This document shows positions 8,707-17,842 of a stretch of 64,000 bases of DNA, piece after piece (the first letter of the stretch is position 1; each line of letters opens with the position of its first letter). The translations under genes were made by a program, and so were the position numbers. Below the pieces are notes generated by a model, which had not been told where the DNA came from, made no database searches, and worked only from the letters and a program-made list of their open reading frames with translations. The stretch is from contig MKSR01000028.1 in assembly GCA_001898145.1 (NCBI GenBank), positions 1-64,000 on the forward strand. Reading direction: 5' to 3'. The stretch is from Dyadobacter sp. 50-39. Its GTDB lineage: Bacteria; Bacteroidota; Bacteroidia; Cytophagales; Spirosomataceae.

Positions 8707-9924
8707 ATGAAGTTTAGATTATTTCCTTCTATTGTATTGATTTGGCTATGTATTTCTCTGGACGCATGTAAGCAATCGGGTGGTAAATGGGATGAGTTGG
8801 TGAGCACGCTACCACGAAACAATGTTCAGATTAAAAGTGCTGAATTGATTGAATCATATGATCTTTCCGATAAAATCGAAAGTATCGAGGTGATCCCCCT
8901 GATAGAGCAAAAAGGACATTATTTGGGAGATATATATAAAGTTTTTTATCACAACGGGCAATTTGTTGTGCATGATCGTGTGAATGCTCCACAGATATTG
9001 CTTTTTGATAGCGAGGGGCAATTTAAAAAGCAAATACTAGGAATTGGAAAGGCGCCACATGAGGCTTTGCAGATTGACGATTGCTGGGCGAATAATGATG
9101 GGACATTTGACGCATATGATTTTGCTCAGAAGAAGGTGTATCACTATAATAGTGCTTTTGATCTAGTTGATACTCAGAAGGGTGAAACAAATTTGTATCA
9201 CAACTTATTTCGGATCCCGGGAAGCAGGGACTTTCTAGCATACTCCACCTTGAATGCCTACAATACAACTTTGGATTCCCGTAACTATCAGTTAGAAGTC
9301 CTAGATGACGAACTGAAGGCGAAAAAGGGTTTTTTGCAATATTTCGAGGATATCAAAGGTGCAAACATACTTGCATTCAACTCGCAATTCCATGTTTATG
9401 GAGATACTGTAAGATTTATCAGGCCGTACGATAATAATGTTTATAACATTGTTAACGGGGAATTCAAGTCTGTTACTGAAATGAAATTTTCGGAAAATGC
9501 TTTGGATTGGGATAAATTTCAGGGAATAGTGAAGAGCAACGAATTTGTTTTCAAAGATAGAAAGGTTCATCCGCGGGAGAAAAATAAATTGCTGTCTAAT
9601 TTTTCTTATTGCTATGGAGACTGGGTGGAAGACGATGACCATGTTGTTCTCTCATCTATGAAAAATGGAAAAGGGTTTCAAACTATCATTGACAAGAATA
9701 ACTCTCGCAATCAAATAAATGCGCGTTATTTTACGGAAACAAAAAAATACAACATGATTTTACCAGTGCTAACTTCATCGGGAGACGGATATTTGATTGG
9801 ATTCATTAACTCTCTAATGCTTTCTAAACATTTGTTGGGTGAATCGTCATTAAAAAAATATGTGGATCCAAAATTTAATAGCTTTCTTCTCGTAAAATTA
9901 AAACTGGCTTCAAAAAATGCGTAA
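8707..9924 (+). CDS. 6-bladed beta-propeller lipoprotein
   Basis: About 405 residues. The N-terminus has a lipoprotein signal ending in the lipobox SLDAC. The body matches the Bacteroidota 6-bladed beta-propeller family: an early IESIEVIPLIE strand, GDIYKVFYHNGQFVVHD, then ILLFDSEGQFKKQILGIG, the usual 'F-D-x-x-G-x-F-x-x-x-I-G-x-G-x-x-P' signature, and a C-terminal GYLIGFINSL strand. Family members are encoded next to NVEALA peptides; their biochemical role is not established. I chose the ATG at 8,707 rather than a TTG at 8,695 because it starts a normal signal peptide. It overlaps the next gene by 8 bases, so the two are co-translated. Confidence 0.85.
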   Translation: MKFRLFPSIVLIWLCISLDACKQSGGKWDELVSTLPRNNVQIKSAELIESYDLSDKIESIEVIPLIEQKGHYLGDIYKVFYHNGQFVVHDRVNAPQILLFDSEGQFKKQILGIGKAPHEALQIDDCWANNDGTFDAYDFAQKKVYHYNSAFDLVDTQKGETNLYHNLFRIPGSRDFLAYSTLNAYNTTLDSRNYQLEVLDDELKAKKGFLQYFEDIKGANILAFNSQFHVYGDTVRFIRPYDNNVYNIVNGEFKSVTEMKFSENALDWDKFQGIVKSNEFVFKDRKVHPREKNKLLSNFSYCYGDWVEDDDHVVLSSMKNGKGFQTIIDKNNSRNQINARYFTETKKYNMILPVLTSSGDGYLIGFINSLMLSKHLLGESSLKKYVDPKFNSFLLVKLKLASKNA

Positions 9925-10516
9925 ACTATTGTTAATATTTGTTTCTGCTATTTTTTTTATTTCATGCAAGGTAGATGGGGGAAATTCGGAAAACATTTCA
10001 CGTAAATTAAGTGACTCTTTGACAAAAGTTTCAAGCGAAAATGACTATCTTAAATTATTGCTTTCTATTGGATATAGGCCGAGTTTACATAAGGATATAC
10101 CTCCAATTGATGATGCTTATGAAGTAACTGATACTGCTTTTTTGAATCCCGTCAAGATTTTCTCCAAAGCAGACACGAGGAAGCAACTTGTTATCAGGTA
10201 TACCGCCATTGGGTGTAACTCTTGCACTGATGAATTGTTCAAAACGCTAAACAGGACTCCGGAATTGAGCAAGCGATACGATATTTTGGTACTTGCTAGT
10301 TATTCTGATTATATGTATTTTTTAAAATGGTACAAAATCGCCGAGGTAAACTGCAAGGTTCTATTTCTTTCAAAGGGGAAAATTCCCAACGACCTGGAAA
10401 ACGATAATACAAGTTATGCATTTGTGTTGGATAGGGGAAAGGTATCATCTATGTTTATTCCGAATAGTTTGTTCCCGGATCAAACGAAGGTGTATTTCAA
10501 ATCGCTGCTGATGTAA
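9917..10516 (+). CDS. Thioredoxin-like lipoprotein
   Basis: 199 residues with a lipobox (FFISC) in the signal peptide and a CNSC pair near residues 100-103 after a beta strand (LVIRYTAIGCNSC), the position of the CxxC site in thioredoxin folds. The rest (YDILVLASYSDY, CKVLFLSKG, YAFVLDRG) fits a small alpha/beta domain. It is membrane-anchored, outside the cytoplasm. It overlaps the propeller gene. Disulfide formation or isomerisation in the six-cysteine peptide is an attractive role, but is inferred from position only. Confidence 0.65.
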   Translation: MRKLLLIFVSAIFFISCKVDGGNSENISRKLSDSLTKVSSENDYLKLLLSIGYRPSLHKDIPPIDDAYEVTDTAFLNPVKIFSKADTRKQLVIRYTAIGCNSCTDELFKTLNRTPELSKRYDILVLASYSDYMYFLKWYKIAEVNCKVLFLSKGKIPNDLENDNTSYAFVLDRGKVSSMFIPNSLFPDQTKVYFKSLLM

Positions 10517-10539
10517 TCGTTGAATGTTTTAAGCGTTTT

Positions 10540-11622
10540 ATGCGGGTTTCCTCTTTTTTAGTTCTACTTTGTTTGGCGGCTCTATTCTTTTCTTGCAGTT
10601 CAATTGAACAGTCGGGTGAAGATGATTTGGGATTTGGCTCCGGCGACCAGGTTGAGGATACTACAGTAGTCAAGATTGGTAGTGTACTTATTGGAGGGTT
10701 TGAATCGGAGATTATTTGCAACGGGCGTTTGAGCGCAAATAAGCAAGCCGTCCTTCGATTCAGGATAAGTGAGCAAATTCAAGAAATCAGAATAGTTGGC
10801 GGTGAGCATGTTGATAAAGGACAGGTTTTGGCTGTGCTGCGAGGAGACGAGCTCGAAAATCAAAGTCGCCGGTCCCGTTTGGTGTTGGAAAAGGCGACTG
10901 TGGATTTAGATGATCGACTGATTGATTATGGTTACCGAATTGCCGATACACTTCGTGTGCCGAGGTCGATATTGCGAATGGCAAAAATAAAAAGTGGATA
11001 TCTCACGGCGCAATTCGATTACGACGAGGTCCAGCAGAATTTGGGGAAAACTAAGGTGACTGCGCCATTCGCCGGTACGGTAGCTAATTTGAGCAAATCT
11101 GCTCACAATGATGCGCAGGTTAACGATGAGCTCTGCACGCTGCTGGATGAAAGCGAAATGCGTGTAGAATTTACTTTATTGGAAGGTGAGTTGGACAAGT
11201 TCTCGCCGGGCACGGTCATCGAGGTAGTCGCGGCAAATGGAGTTGTAGTTGAGGGTTCAGTAACTCACATAAACCCTGTTGTTGAGAAGTCGGGGCTTGT
11301 CAGGGGATACGGCATCATAAAAAATGTTCGCGGCAGGCTTCTTTCCGGAATGAACGTCGAGGTTATAGTTAAAAGGCAAATGAAAGATAAAATGTATGTC
11401 CCGAAAGCAGCTGTCGTGAGACGGGACAATCGGTCGGTGGTGTTCACTTTCGATAGTGGCCGGGCAAAATGGAACTATGTCGAGACCGGAAATGAAAATC
11501 GGGGCTACATATGTATCGAATCGGGCTTAAATGGGGATCAGAAAGTAATTGTTTCTAATAATCTTACCCTTGCGCACGACTCGTTTGTAAAGATTGATTC
11601 ACGGCCAATCGAGCAACTTTGA
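10540..11622 (+). CDS. RND efflux periplasmic adaptor (membrane fusion protein), lipoprotein
   Basis: 360 residues with a lipobox (LFFSC) at the N-terminus. The two half-motifs of the lipoyl-like domain are clear: EIRIVGGEHVDKGQVLAVL (about 83-101) and KTKVTAPFAGTVANLSKSA (about 171-189), with a shorter alpha-hairpin between them. Beta-barrel and membrane-proximal domains follow (GTVIEVVAANG, MNVEVIVKRQ, VPKAAVVRR). Such adaptors join an inner-membrane RND pump to a TolC-type channel. Its last bases overlap the next gene by 4 bases, so it is the adaptor of the two pump genes that follow. Confidence 0.9.
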   Translation: MRVSSFLVLLCLAALFFSCSSIEQSGEDDLGFGSGDQVEDTTVVKIGSVLIGGFESEIICNGRLSANKQAVLRFRISEQIQEIRIVGGEHVDKGQVLAVLRGDELENQSRRSRLVLEKATVDLDDRLIDYGYRIADTLRVPRSILRMAKIKSGYLTAQFDYDEVQQNLGKTKVTAPFAGTVANLSKSAHNDAQVNDELCTLLDESEMRVEFTLLEGELDKFSPGTVIEVVAANGVVVEGSVTHINPVVEKSGLVRGYGIIKNVRGRLLSGMNVEVIVKRQMKDKMYVPKAAVVRRDNRSVVFTFDSGRAKWNYVETGNENRGYICIESGLNGDQKVIVSNNLTLAHDSFVKIDSRPIEQL

Positions 11623-14600
11623 TCAAGCGAGCTATTTTGTCCCCTTTTAGCACTATTCTATTATTTATCTTTTTGGCAAGTGCCGGGTTGCTCGTCTCAC
11701 CGTTCTTGAACGTTTCGAACGGTGCAGGTAAGCAGGCACAAGATGCGATCTATATCGATTTTACTTGGGAGAATGCGAGCCCAAGTGCGGTCGAGACCAA
11801 TGTTACCGCAAAATTGGAGGGGATTATTTCGACGATTAGAGGTATTAAAAATGTCTTTTCCACATCGACAGTGGGTAGAGGAAGTCTGGTGATTGAGATT
11901 GACTCACGGAGGAAGTACCAGGAAATCAGATACGAGATAACATCCGTCGTCCGGCAGTATTATAGCAAACTTCCCAAAGGAGTGAGTCATCCGGTTGTTA
12001 GCAACAGACCAACATCCTCCGCATCAAGCAAACCTATTGCATCCTTCGCAATTGCGTCTTCGACAGTCGAAAATGTTTATGAGGTTATAAATAGTCAGCT
12101 AACTCCTGAATTTTCTGCAATAGAGCAAATCTACAAAATTGAGATCCACAACAAGCCGGAAGTCAATTGGTACCTGGAACTCGACCCTGCGCTGTTACTC
12201 CGGTTGGGAATTTCGGTGGATGACGCTTTGGCACAGATTCGTCCGTACCTTTCAAATAGTGATTTAGGAACTATTCAAGTCAAGATGGGCGGGGATAGCC
12301 CTCGGTCTGGTACTATCCAGCTGCGGATTATTAATGTACTGGATTTTCGACGGGTTTGGGAGCTGTTACCCATCAAATCCTCAGGGGGGGGCGTAACCCG
12401 TTTGGGAGATTTAGCCGAACTGAACTTTCGTCGCTCAGTAGATCAGTCAATATTTCGTGTGAATGGACGTGACGCATTAGTCGTTAGCATCTTCGCATTG
12501 GATCAGTCAAATTACTTTTTTCTGGGAAAGTATATTAAACAGGCTGTGGGGCGCTTCCGAAGCAAGCTACCGAAAGGTTTCGTTTTTCATGTTCTTACGG
12601 ACGAGGGGGGAGAACTTGTCAAGAAATTAGAGGGTTTTTTATTTCAGGTTGCATGTTCCCTATTGATTGTTACGGTCTTTCTTTTCTTTTCTACCCGAAA
12701 CGTTGCGTACGCCCTGGCACTCGTGTATGCAACGTTATGTAATGTTCTGATATCGCTGCTTGTCTTTTTCTTTCTGGGCTTACAGATTGACATTTATTCG
12801 ATAACCTGGCTGTCTGTGGCAGTTTGTTTGACTTTCGACAATGCAATTGTTATGATTGAGCATTGCAGAAGTTCCAGGCGTTATCCGGTACTTTTGACAA
12901 TGATTGGGAGTGCTATGGTAATAGTCGGGACAGTTAGCATCACTCTTCTTACCACTAGGGAAATAGCTGAGTGGTTTCAGAATTTTGCATGGATAACGAT
13001 AGTCTGGGTCTTTGTGTCTGTCATTGTTGCAGCTTTGCTGGTGCCCGCTCTAGTGTCAACGACCGTCAACGGTACTCAGAGGGTGAGGATACCAATCCAG
13101 CGATATAAGAGAATTGTCAGATGGAATAGTATTTACATCCGTTTCATAACTCGCTTGATGTCACACAGGAAGAAGCTTTGTGCCGTGCTTATTCTGATAT
13201 TTGGGATGCCTTTTTTTTTGTTGCCACGTAGCCTCGAGGGAGACAATATCGTCTCTAAATCATATAACGGTACTTTTGGTTCGGAGCCATATGTCAGTCA
13301 CATTCGTCCCTGGTTGGATGTACTTTGCGGAGGTCTGCTACAACTTTTTTCCAAAGGATATACCCCAAAGTCGTGGAATTCTGAAACGAGCTCGCCCAGT
13401 ATATATATACAGGCGAGTATGCCGAAGGGAACTACAATAGGACAGATTGCAAGAGTGTTGCGGGTGGTGGAAAATGCTGTAGAGGGTGCGGAGGGCGTTG
13501 AGAGATATACTGTAACTGCTAATTCGGGCAATCAGGCAATTATTCATGTTCTGTTCAAGTCCTTTGACCGGTCAAATCAATTGGCGATAAACTTAAAAAG
13601 GAGAGTAGAACGTGCAGTTCTGAAAGTCGGATTAGCCGAGTTTAATATTTATGGCGTTGATAGGGGGTTCAGTAACGTCCTTGATGCTGCTTCTATGAAC
13701 AGGAGCATTAGTCTTTACGGTTATGACTACTTAACACTGACTGCATTCGCAGATCAGGTGAAAAGACGTCTTCTAACTTACAGCAAAATCACCCGTGCTT
13801 CGATCAGCGATCAAGAGTATTGGTCCAGCAAGGGTATTGGTAGACAGCACGAGCTTGTTAAGCAGGAGAACTCGCGAATACTTTTGGCCTCTTCGCCACT
13901 ACTTCGAACCGCTCGTTTTTTCGAAAACTCGAATAGCTCTTTGGGCGTCTTAGGCGGGTCCGATTATCCTCGGGAGATACTGTTGCATGTAGACACACCC
14001 GGAGATCTCTGGTGGAACCTTTGGCGACCTTTGGGTGATGATTCGGTTGGGATAGCCCGTCTGGGTGACCACTACAATGTCGATCTGGCTGAACATGCTG
14101 CAGCAATAAATCGTGAGAACCAACAATACAAATTATACGTCAATTTCAATTACATAGGTGACGAAAGTTATAGCAAAGAGGTGATTGAGTCATTGCTCCT
14201 GGATATTAGGCAAAAACTTCCGCTGGGGTATAGAATAGATTCGGACCTTGCCTCGCGAAATAATATCAGCGAAAACACGATTGCTGCATCCGTTCTTGTG
14301 AGTATGGCTGTGGTTTTCTTTGTGTGCGCAGTAATTTTGAATAGTATTCGATTGTCCTTGGCAGTAATTGCTACGATACCGATTTCTTACATCGGAGTCT
14401 TCGTAGCTGGTAGCTTGTTTGGGTTTAGTTTCTCGCCGGGGGTTTATCTGTCATTTGTCATATTAACGGGAGTCAGCGTCGCAGGAGCTTTGCATGTAGT
14501 GATTACGTACCATCAAGCGGGGGCCACGCGACGGAACCGTGGCAGCGTGTTATCATTTGTCAGGGCGATAAACCAAAGATTTCTCTTTATCCTGTTCAGT

Positions 14601-14762
14601 AGAGTAACCCTGCTTGCCGGGCTGGCGTCCTATTTATTGGAGGTAGATGTCGATGATTTCTGGTTTTCAGTGACGCTAAGCGTACTCGGGGGAAGTATCT
14701 TTTCGCTTCTAGCAACATTTGTGTTTTTGCCACTTTTCTGCTTTTCTGTTGACAAAAAATAA
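11619..14762 (+). CDS. RND-family transporter subunit, divergent
   Basis: 1,047 residues with the duplicated RND architecture: one N-terminal helix, a large periplasmic part, helices 2-6, another periplasmic part and a C-terminal helix bundle. The TM4 segment reads CLTFDNAIVMIEH (about 402-414); of the two Asp residues that carry protons in AcrB-like pumps, the first is kept and the second is Asn. Conservation is lower than in the next gene, especially in the C-terminal half. Translation probably starts at the TTG in TTGA, overlapping the adaptor stop. Together with the next gene it suggests a heteromeric pump, as known for MdtB/MdtC, with the more diverged subunit here. Confidence 0.85.
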   Translation: MIKRAILSPFSTILLFIFLASAGLLVSPFLNVSNGAGKQAQDAIYIDFTWENASPSAVETNVTAKLEGIISTIRGIKNVFSTSTVGRGSLVIEIDSRRKYQEIRYEITSVVRQYYSKLPKGVSHPVVSNRPTSSASSKPIASFAIASSTVENVYEVINSQLTPEFSAIEQIYKIEIHNKPEVNWYLELDPALLLRLGISVDDALAQIRPYLSNSDLGTIQVKMGGDSPRSGTIQLRIINVLDFRRVWELLPIKSSGGGVTRLGDLAELNFRRSVDQSIFRVNGRDALVVSIFALDQSNYFFLGKYIKQAVGRFRSKLPKGFVFHVLTDEGGELVKKLEGFLFQVACSLLIVTVFLFFSTRNVAYALALVYATLCNVLISLLVFFFLGLQIDIYSITWLSVAVCLTFDNAIVMIEHCRSSRRYPVLLTMIGSAMVIVGTVSITLLTTREIAEWFQNFAWITIVWVFVSVIVAALLVPALVSTTVNGTQRVRIPIQRYKRIVRWNSIYIRFITRLMSHRKKLCAVLILIFGMPFFLLPRSLEGDNIVSKSYNGTFGSEPYVSHIRPWLDVLCGGLLQLFSKGYTPKSWNSETSSPSIYIQASMPKGTTIGQIARVLRVVENAVEGAEGVERYTVTANSGNQAIIHVLFKSFDRSNQLAINLKRRVERAVLKVGLAEFNIYGVDRGFSNVLDAASMNRSISLYGYDYLTLTAFADQVKRRLLTYSKITRASISDQEYWSSKGIGRQHELVKQENSRILLASSPLLRTARFFENSNSSLGVLGGSDYPREILLHVDTPGDLWWNLWRPLGDDSVGIARLGDHYNVDLAEHAAAINRENQQYKLYVNFNYIGDESYSKEVIESLLLDIRQKLPLGYRIDSDLASRNNISENTIAASVLVSMAVVFFVCAVILNSIRLSLAVIATIPISYIGVFVAGSLFGFSFSPGVYLSFVILTGVSVAGALHVVITYHQAGATRRNRGSVLSFVRAINQRFLFILFSRVTLLAGLASYLLEVDVDDFWFSVTLSVLGGSIFSLLATFVFLPLFCFSVDKK

Positions 14763-14770
14763 TTGTAGGG

Positions 14771-17700
14771 ATGGTCAAATATTTGATTAACAGGCCAGTT
14801 TCGGTTTTAATATCGTATTTGGCATTCATTATCCTCGGGATTTTTGCGTCCTGGCACATACCGGTCACTACAATGCCGGATATTGACATTCCCGAAATCA
14901 CAGTTCATGTTGTAAGGGATAACGCATCAGCAGAAGATCTGGAACGTCGGGCTGTGGGTACTTTGATAGGCCATTTACAACACCTATCGAATGTTTCGGA
15001 TATTGTCAGTGAGACAAGGAATTCTTATTCGATCATCAGGATAACGTTTCAACATGGAACAGATATCAACATGTCTTTTGTCGAAGCGAATGAACAGATT
15101 GATCTGGCAATGACTTCATTACCCCGGGAGTTTGAACGCCCTAAGGTAGTAAAAGTAAACACAAATGATATTCCAGTATTTAGTTTTAATATTAACTATC
15201 GAGGCCAGAAGCAAATCGAAAAATCCCGGGACTTTCGGGAGTTGAGCGATTTTGCCAAGAATGTTGTGAAGCGGAGGTTGGAACAACTGCCTGAGGTGGC
15301 TTTTGTTGACATAAGTGGTACAGAGGAGTCAGAAATCATCATTAAGGCAAAAAAGGAATACCTACGTGCACTCGATCTGAATGTACGGCAAATGCAGGAG
15401 TTGCTGACAGACCAGAATCCTGGCTTTCAGTCTATTATCGTGACAGAAGGCGATTATCAATACCAATTAGGTATAAGAGGTACTAACCTTAACGATGTTG
15501 AGGATATTAAATCAATCGTGATTCCCCGGCAGGAAAAAAAAATGCGTTTGGGAGACGTGGCCGACGTTTCGATCGTCAAAAGAAAATCCAGAGGAGAGTT
15601 CTATTTCAACCGAAGTCGTGCCGTGAACATGGCAATCATAAAGACCTCAAATGAGAATTTGGACCAGCTTGAGGAAAATGTGCAGAAGGTGATAAAAGAT
15701 ATCGAAAGAGAATATCCTCAGATAGCGTTTACTAAAACAAGAGATCAGACACTATTGCTAAATGTGTCAATCTCTAACCTGAAACAAGATCTGATTATTG
15801 GTCTTGTTTTGGCGTTTTTAATATTGCTTTTGTTTTTGCGTGAGTCGAGAGCACCGATGCTGATAGGAATTACCGTTCCGACTTCGCTCGTGTTGACAGT
15901 CTGCTTGTTTTACCTTTTGGGGCTTTCAATAAATATCATATCGCTATCTGGTCTTGTCCTGGGGGTTGGACTTATGATTGACAATTCTATTATTGTGATA
16001 GATAATATTACCCAGCACAGGAGAATGGGTAAATCATTACATGATGCTTGTGTAAATGGGGTTAATGAGGTGATCAATCCACTTTTGTTTTCGACCATTA
16101 CAACAACGTCTGTTTTTGTACCGCTGTCGTTTCTTAGCGGGATAGCCGGAGCGTTGTTTCATGACCAGGCAATGGCTATTTTTATTGGACTTGCTTCGTC
16201 TCTGATTGTCTCTGTTACGCTGCTGCCGATTCTATACAAAGTAATGTATGACAGTCTCGGAGATTCTACTCGGATGAAGCCTGATGTTCATAAACAGGGT
16301 TTATTTGAGAAGATTTATGAACTGGGATTTAAGTGGACGTTTGAAAATAGAGGCATTATTATAGTTGCTGCCATTGCGTTACTCGCGGCAGATGTTTGGC
16401 TATTTAACAAATTGCCTAAAGAGAAGATGCCCTCTCTTAAATACGACGATACGGAAGTGTATATCGATTGGAATGAGGATATTAATCTTAGCGAAAATGC
16501 CAATCGGGTATTGGGATTACTTGGCAAAATTGAAACTTTGGTTGAAGTGTCTGAGGCGTCCGTCGGTGAGGAAAGCTTTTTGCTGTCCAAGGAACGGGCA
16601 TTATCTGTCTCGGAAGCCAAACTGTATCTAAAGTGCAGGGGCCATGTTCAGGTGAGTAAGGCGGCGGATCAGTTAAGCAAGCTTTTTTCGAATAGGTTCC
16701 CGTCAGCAAGAATCAGATTTTCGCCTCCCAAAAATATTTTCGAAAAAATATTTGGAGGTGAAGAAAGCACTATTCAAGTTCAGTTGTTTGACATAACCAA
16801 AGACAAGTCGCCGAGCCACGAGGCTGCTGCTAGATTTACAGAGGCGATAACTTCTAATTTTAAAAATGCGATCATCGAACCATTGCAATACCAGTCGGAA
16901 GCTATAATTGTACCTGATATTGAAAAATTGAACCGATATAATGTATCGCTGAAAGTTTTTACCGAATCTCTCAATAAACGTGTTGCAATACAGAATTTAG
17001 GTAGAGCAGATCAAGGAAGCAAAAGTATTTCAATCGGTTTTGATAGCGGGGTAGTGTCAGACCTAAGCCAGCTACTACGAAATCTATTTGTAGAAAATTC
17101 AGAGGGAGTTTCGATACCCGCCTCAACACTTGGAACTATCCAGATGTCAAGGCAATTGAAAAATCTTAACTCCGGAAAACTTGGCAGGTATATTCCTATT
17201 AATATTGTATGTGAAAATCCGGATGAAATTATTGCTTTTATTAAAAGACTTGATCGTAAAGATGAGAATATTGAAGCTAAGATTGCTGGTCAGTTCCTTG
17301 CCAATAAAGCACAAGTTAGGGAAATGTCAACGGTACTTCTCGCGGCAATACTTACTTTGTTTTTCGTGCTCGGGATCCAATTTGGATCCCTGGTTCAATC
17401 AGCTATCGTACTTTGTGAGATTCCCCTTGGCATAGGAGGGGCATTGATCTTTCTCGGAATAAATGGAGCTTCGATTAATCTGGTATCTTTAATCGGACTG
17501 GTTGTAATTTGCGGTATTATCATCAACGACTCCATTATTAAAATAGACACTATTAACCGCTACCGGCAGTCCGGGAATTACACACTGGCAAATGCCATAC
17601 ATCTGGCTGGTAAGAACCGGTTGAAAGCGATAACAATGACCGCATTGACAACAACGTTGACAGTTGTGCCTTTTCTATTTGCTAAGGACATAGGGTCGTT

Positions 17701-17842
17701 GTTGCAACAGCCACTTTCGCTGGCCATCATCGGAGGGATGTTTGTTGGGACACCGGTTAGTCTCTATTTTATTCCATTGGTGTACTACCAATATTATAAC
17801 TTGACCGATCGTTTTGGATTTTCGAAAAAGAAGTGGTCATAG
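14771..17842 (+). CDS. RND-family transporter subunit (AcrB/HAE1-like)
   Basis: 1,023 residues, close to the normal RND length. The start MVKYLINRPVSVLISYLAFI, the pore-domain block MPDIDIPEI and the TM4 motif GLMIDNSIIVIDN (about 397-409) are typical of the hydrophobe/amphiphile efflux group. A second repeat has the TM10-like GLVVICGIIINDSI segment. It begins 8 bases after the divergent subunit with a TAGGG ribosome site. Its stop codon overlaps that of the convergent TolC gene. Substrate cannot be inferred by sequence; the gene neighbourhood suggests the cluster's peptide or a small molecule. Confidence 0.9.
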   Translation: MVKYLINRPVSVLISYLAFIILGIFASWHIPVTTMPDIDIPEITVHVVRDNASAEDLERRAVGTLIGHLQHLSNVSDIVSETRNSYSIIRITFQHGTDINMSFVEANEQIDLAMTSLPREFERPKVVKVNTNDIPVFSFNINYRGQKQIEKSRDFRELSDFAKNVVKRRLEQLPEVAFVDISGTEESEIIIKAKKEYLRALDLNVRQMQELLTDQNPGFQSIIVTEGDYQYQLGIRGTNLNDVEDIKSIVIPRQEKKMRLGDVADVSIVKRKSRGEFYFNRSRAVNMAIIKTSNENLDQLEENVQKVIKDIEREYPQIAFTKTRDQTLLLNVSISNLKQDLIIGLVLAFLILLLFLRESRAPMLIGITVPTSLVLTVCLFYLLGLSINIISLSGLVLGVGLMIDNSIIVIDNITQHRRMGKSLHDACVNGVNEVINPLLFSTITTTSVFVPLSFLSGIAGALFHDQAMAIFIGLASSLIVSVTLLPILYKVMYDSLGDSTRMKPDVHKQGLFEKIYELGFKWTFENRGIIIVAAIALLAADVWLFNKLPKEKMPSLKYDDTEVYIDWNEDINLSENANRVLGLLGKIETLVEVSEASVGEESFLLSKERALSVSEAKLYLKCRGHVQVSKAADQLSKLFSNRFPSARIRFSPPKNIFEKIFGGEESTIQVQLFDITKDKSPSHEAAARFTEAITSNFKNAIIEPLQYQSEAIIVPDIEKLNRYNVSLKVFTESLNKRVAIQNLGRADQGSKSISIGFDSGVVSDLSQLLRNLFVENSEGVSIPASTLGTIQMSRQLKNLNSGKLGRYIPINIVCENPDEIIAFIKRLDRKDENIEAKIAGQFLANKAQVREMSTVLLAAILTLFFVLGIQFGSLVQSAIVLCEIPLGIGGALIFLGINGASINLVSLIGLVVICGIIINDSIIKIDTINRYRQSGNYTLANAIHLAGKNRLKAITMTALTTTLTVVPFLFAKDIGSLLQQPLSLAIIGGMFVGTPVSLYFIPLVYYQYYNLTDRFGFSKKKWS

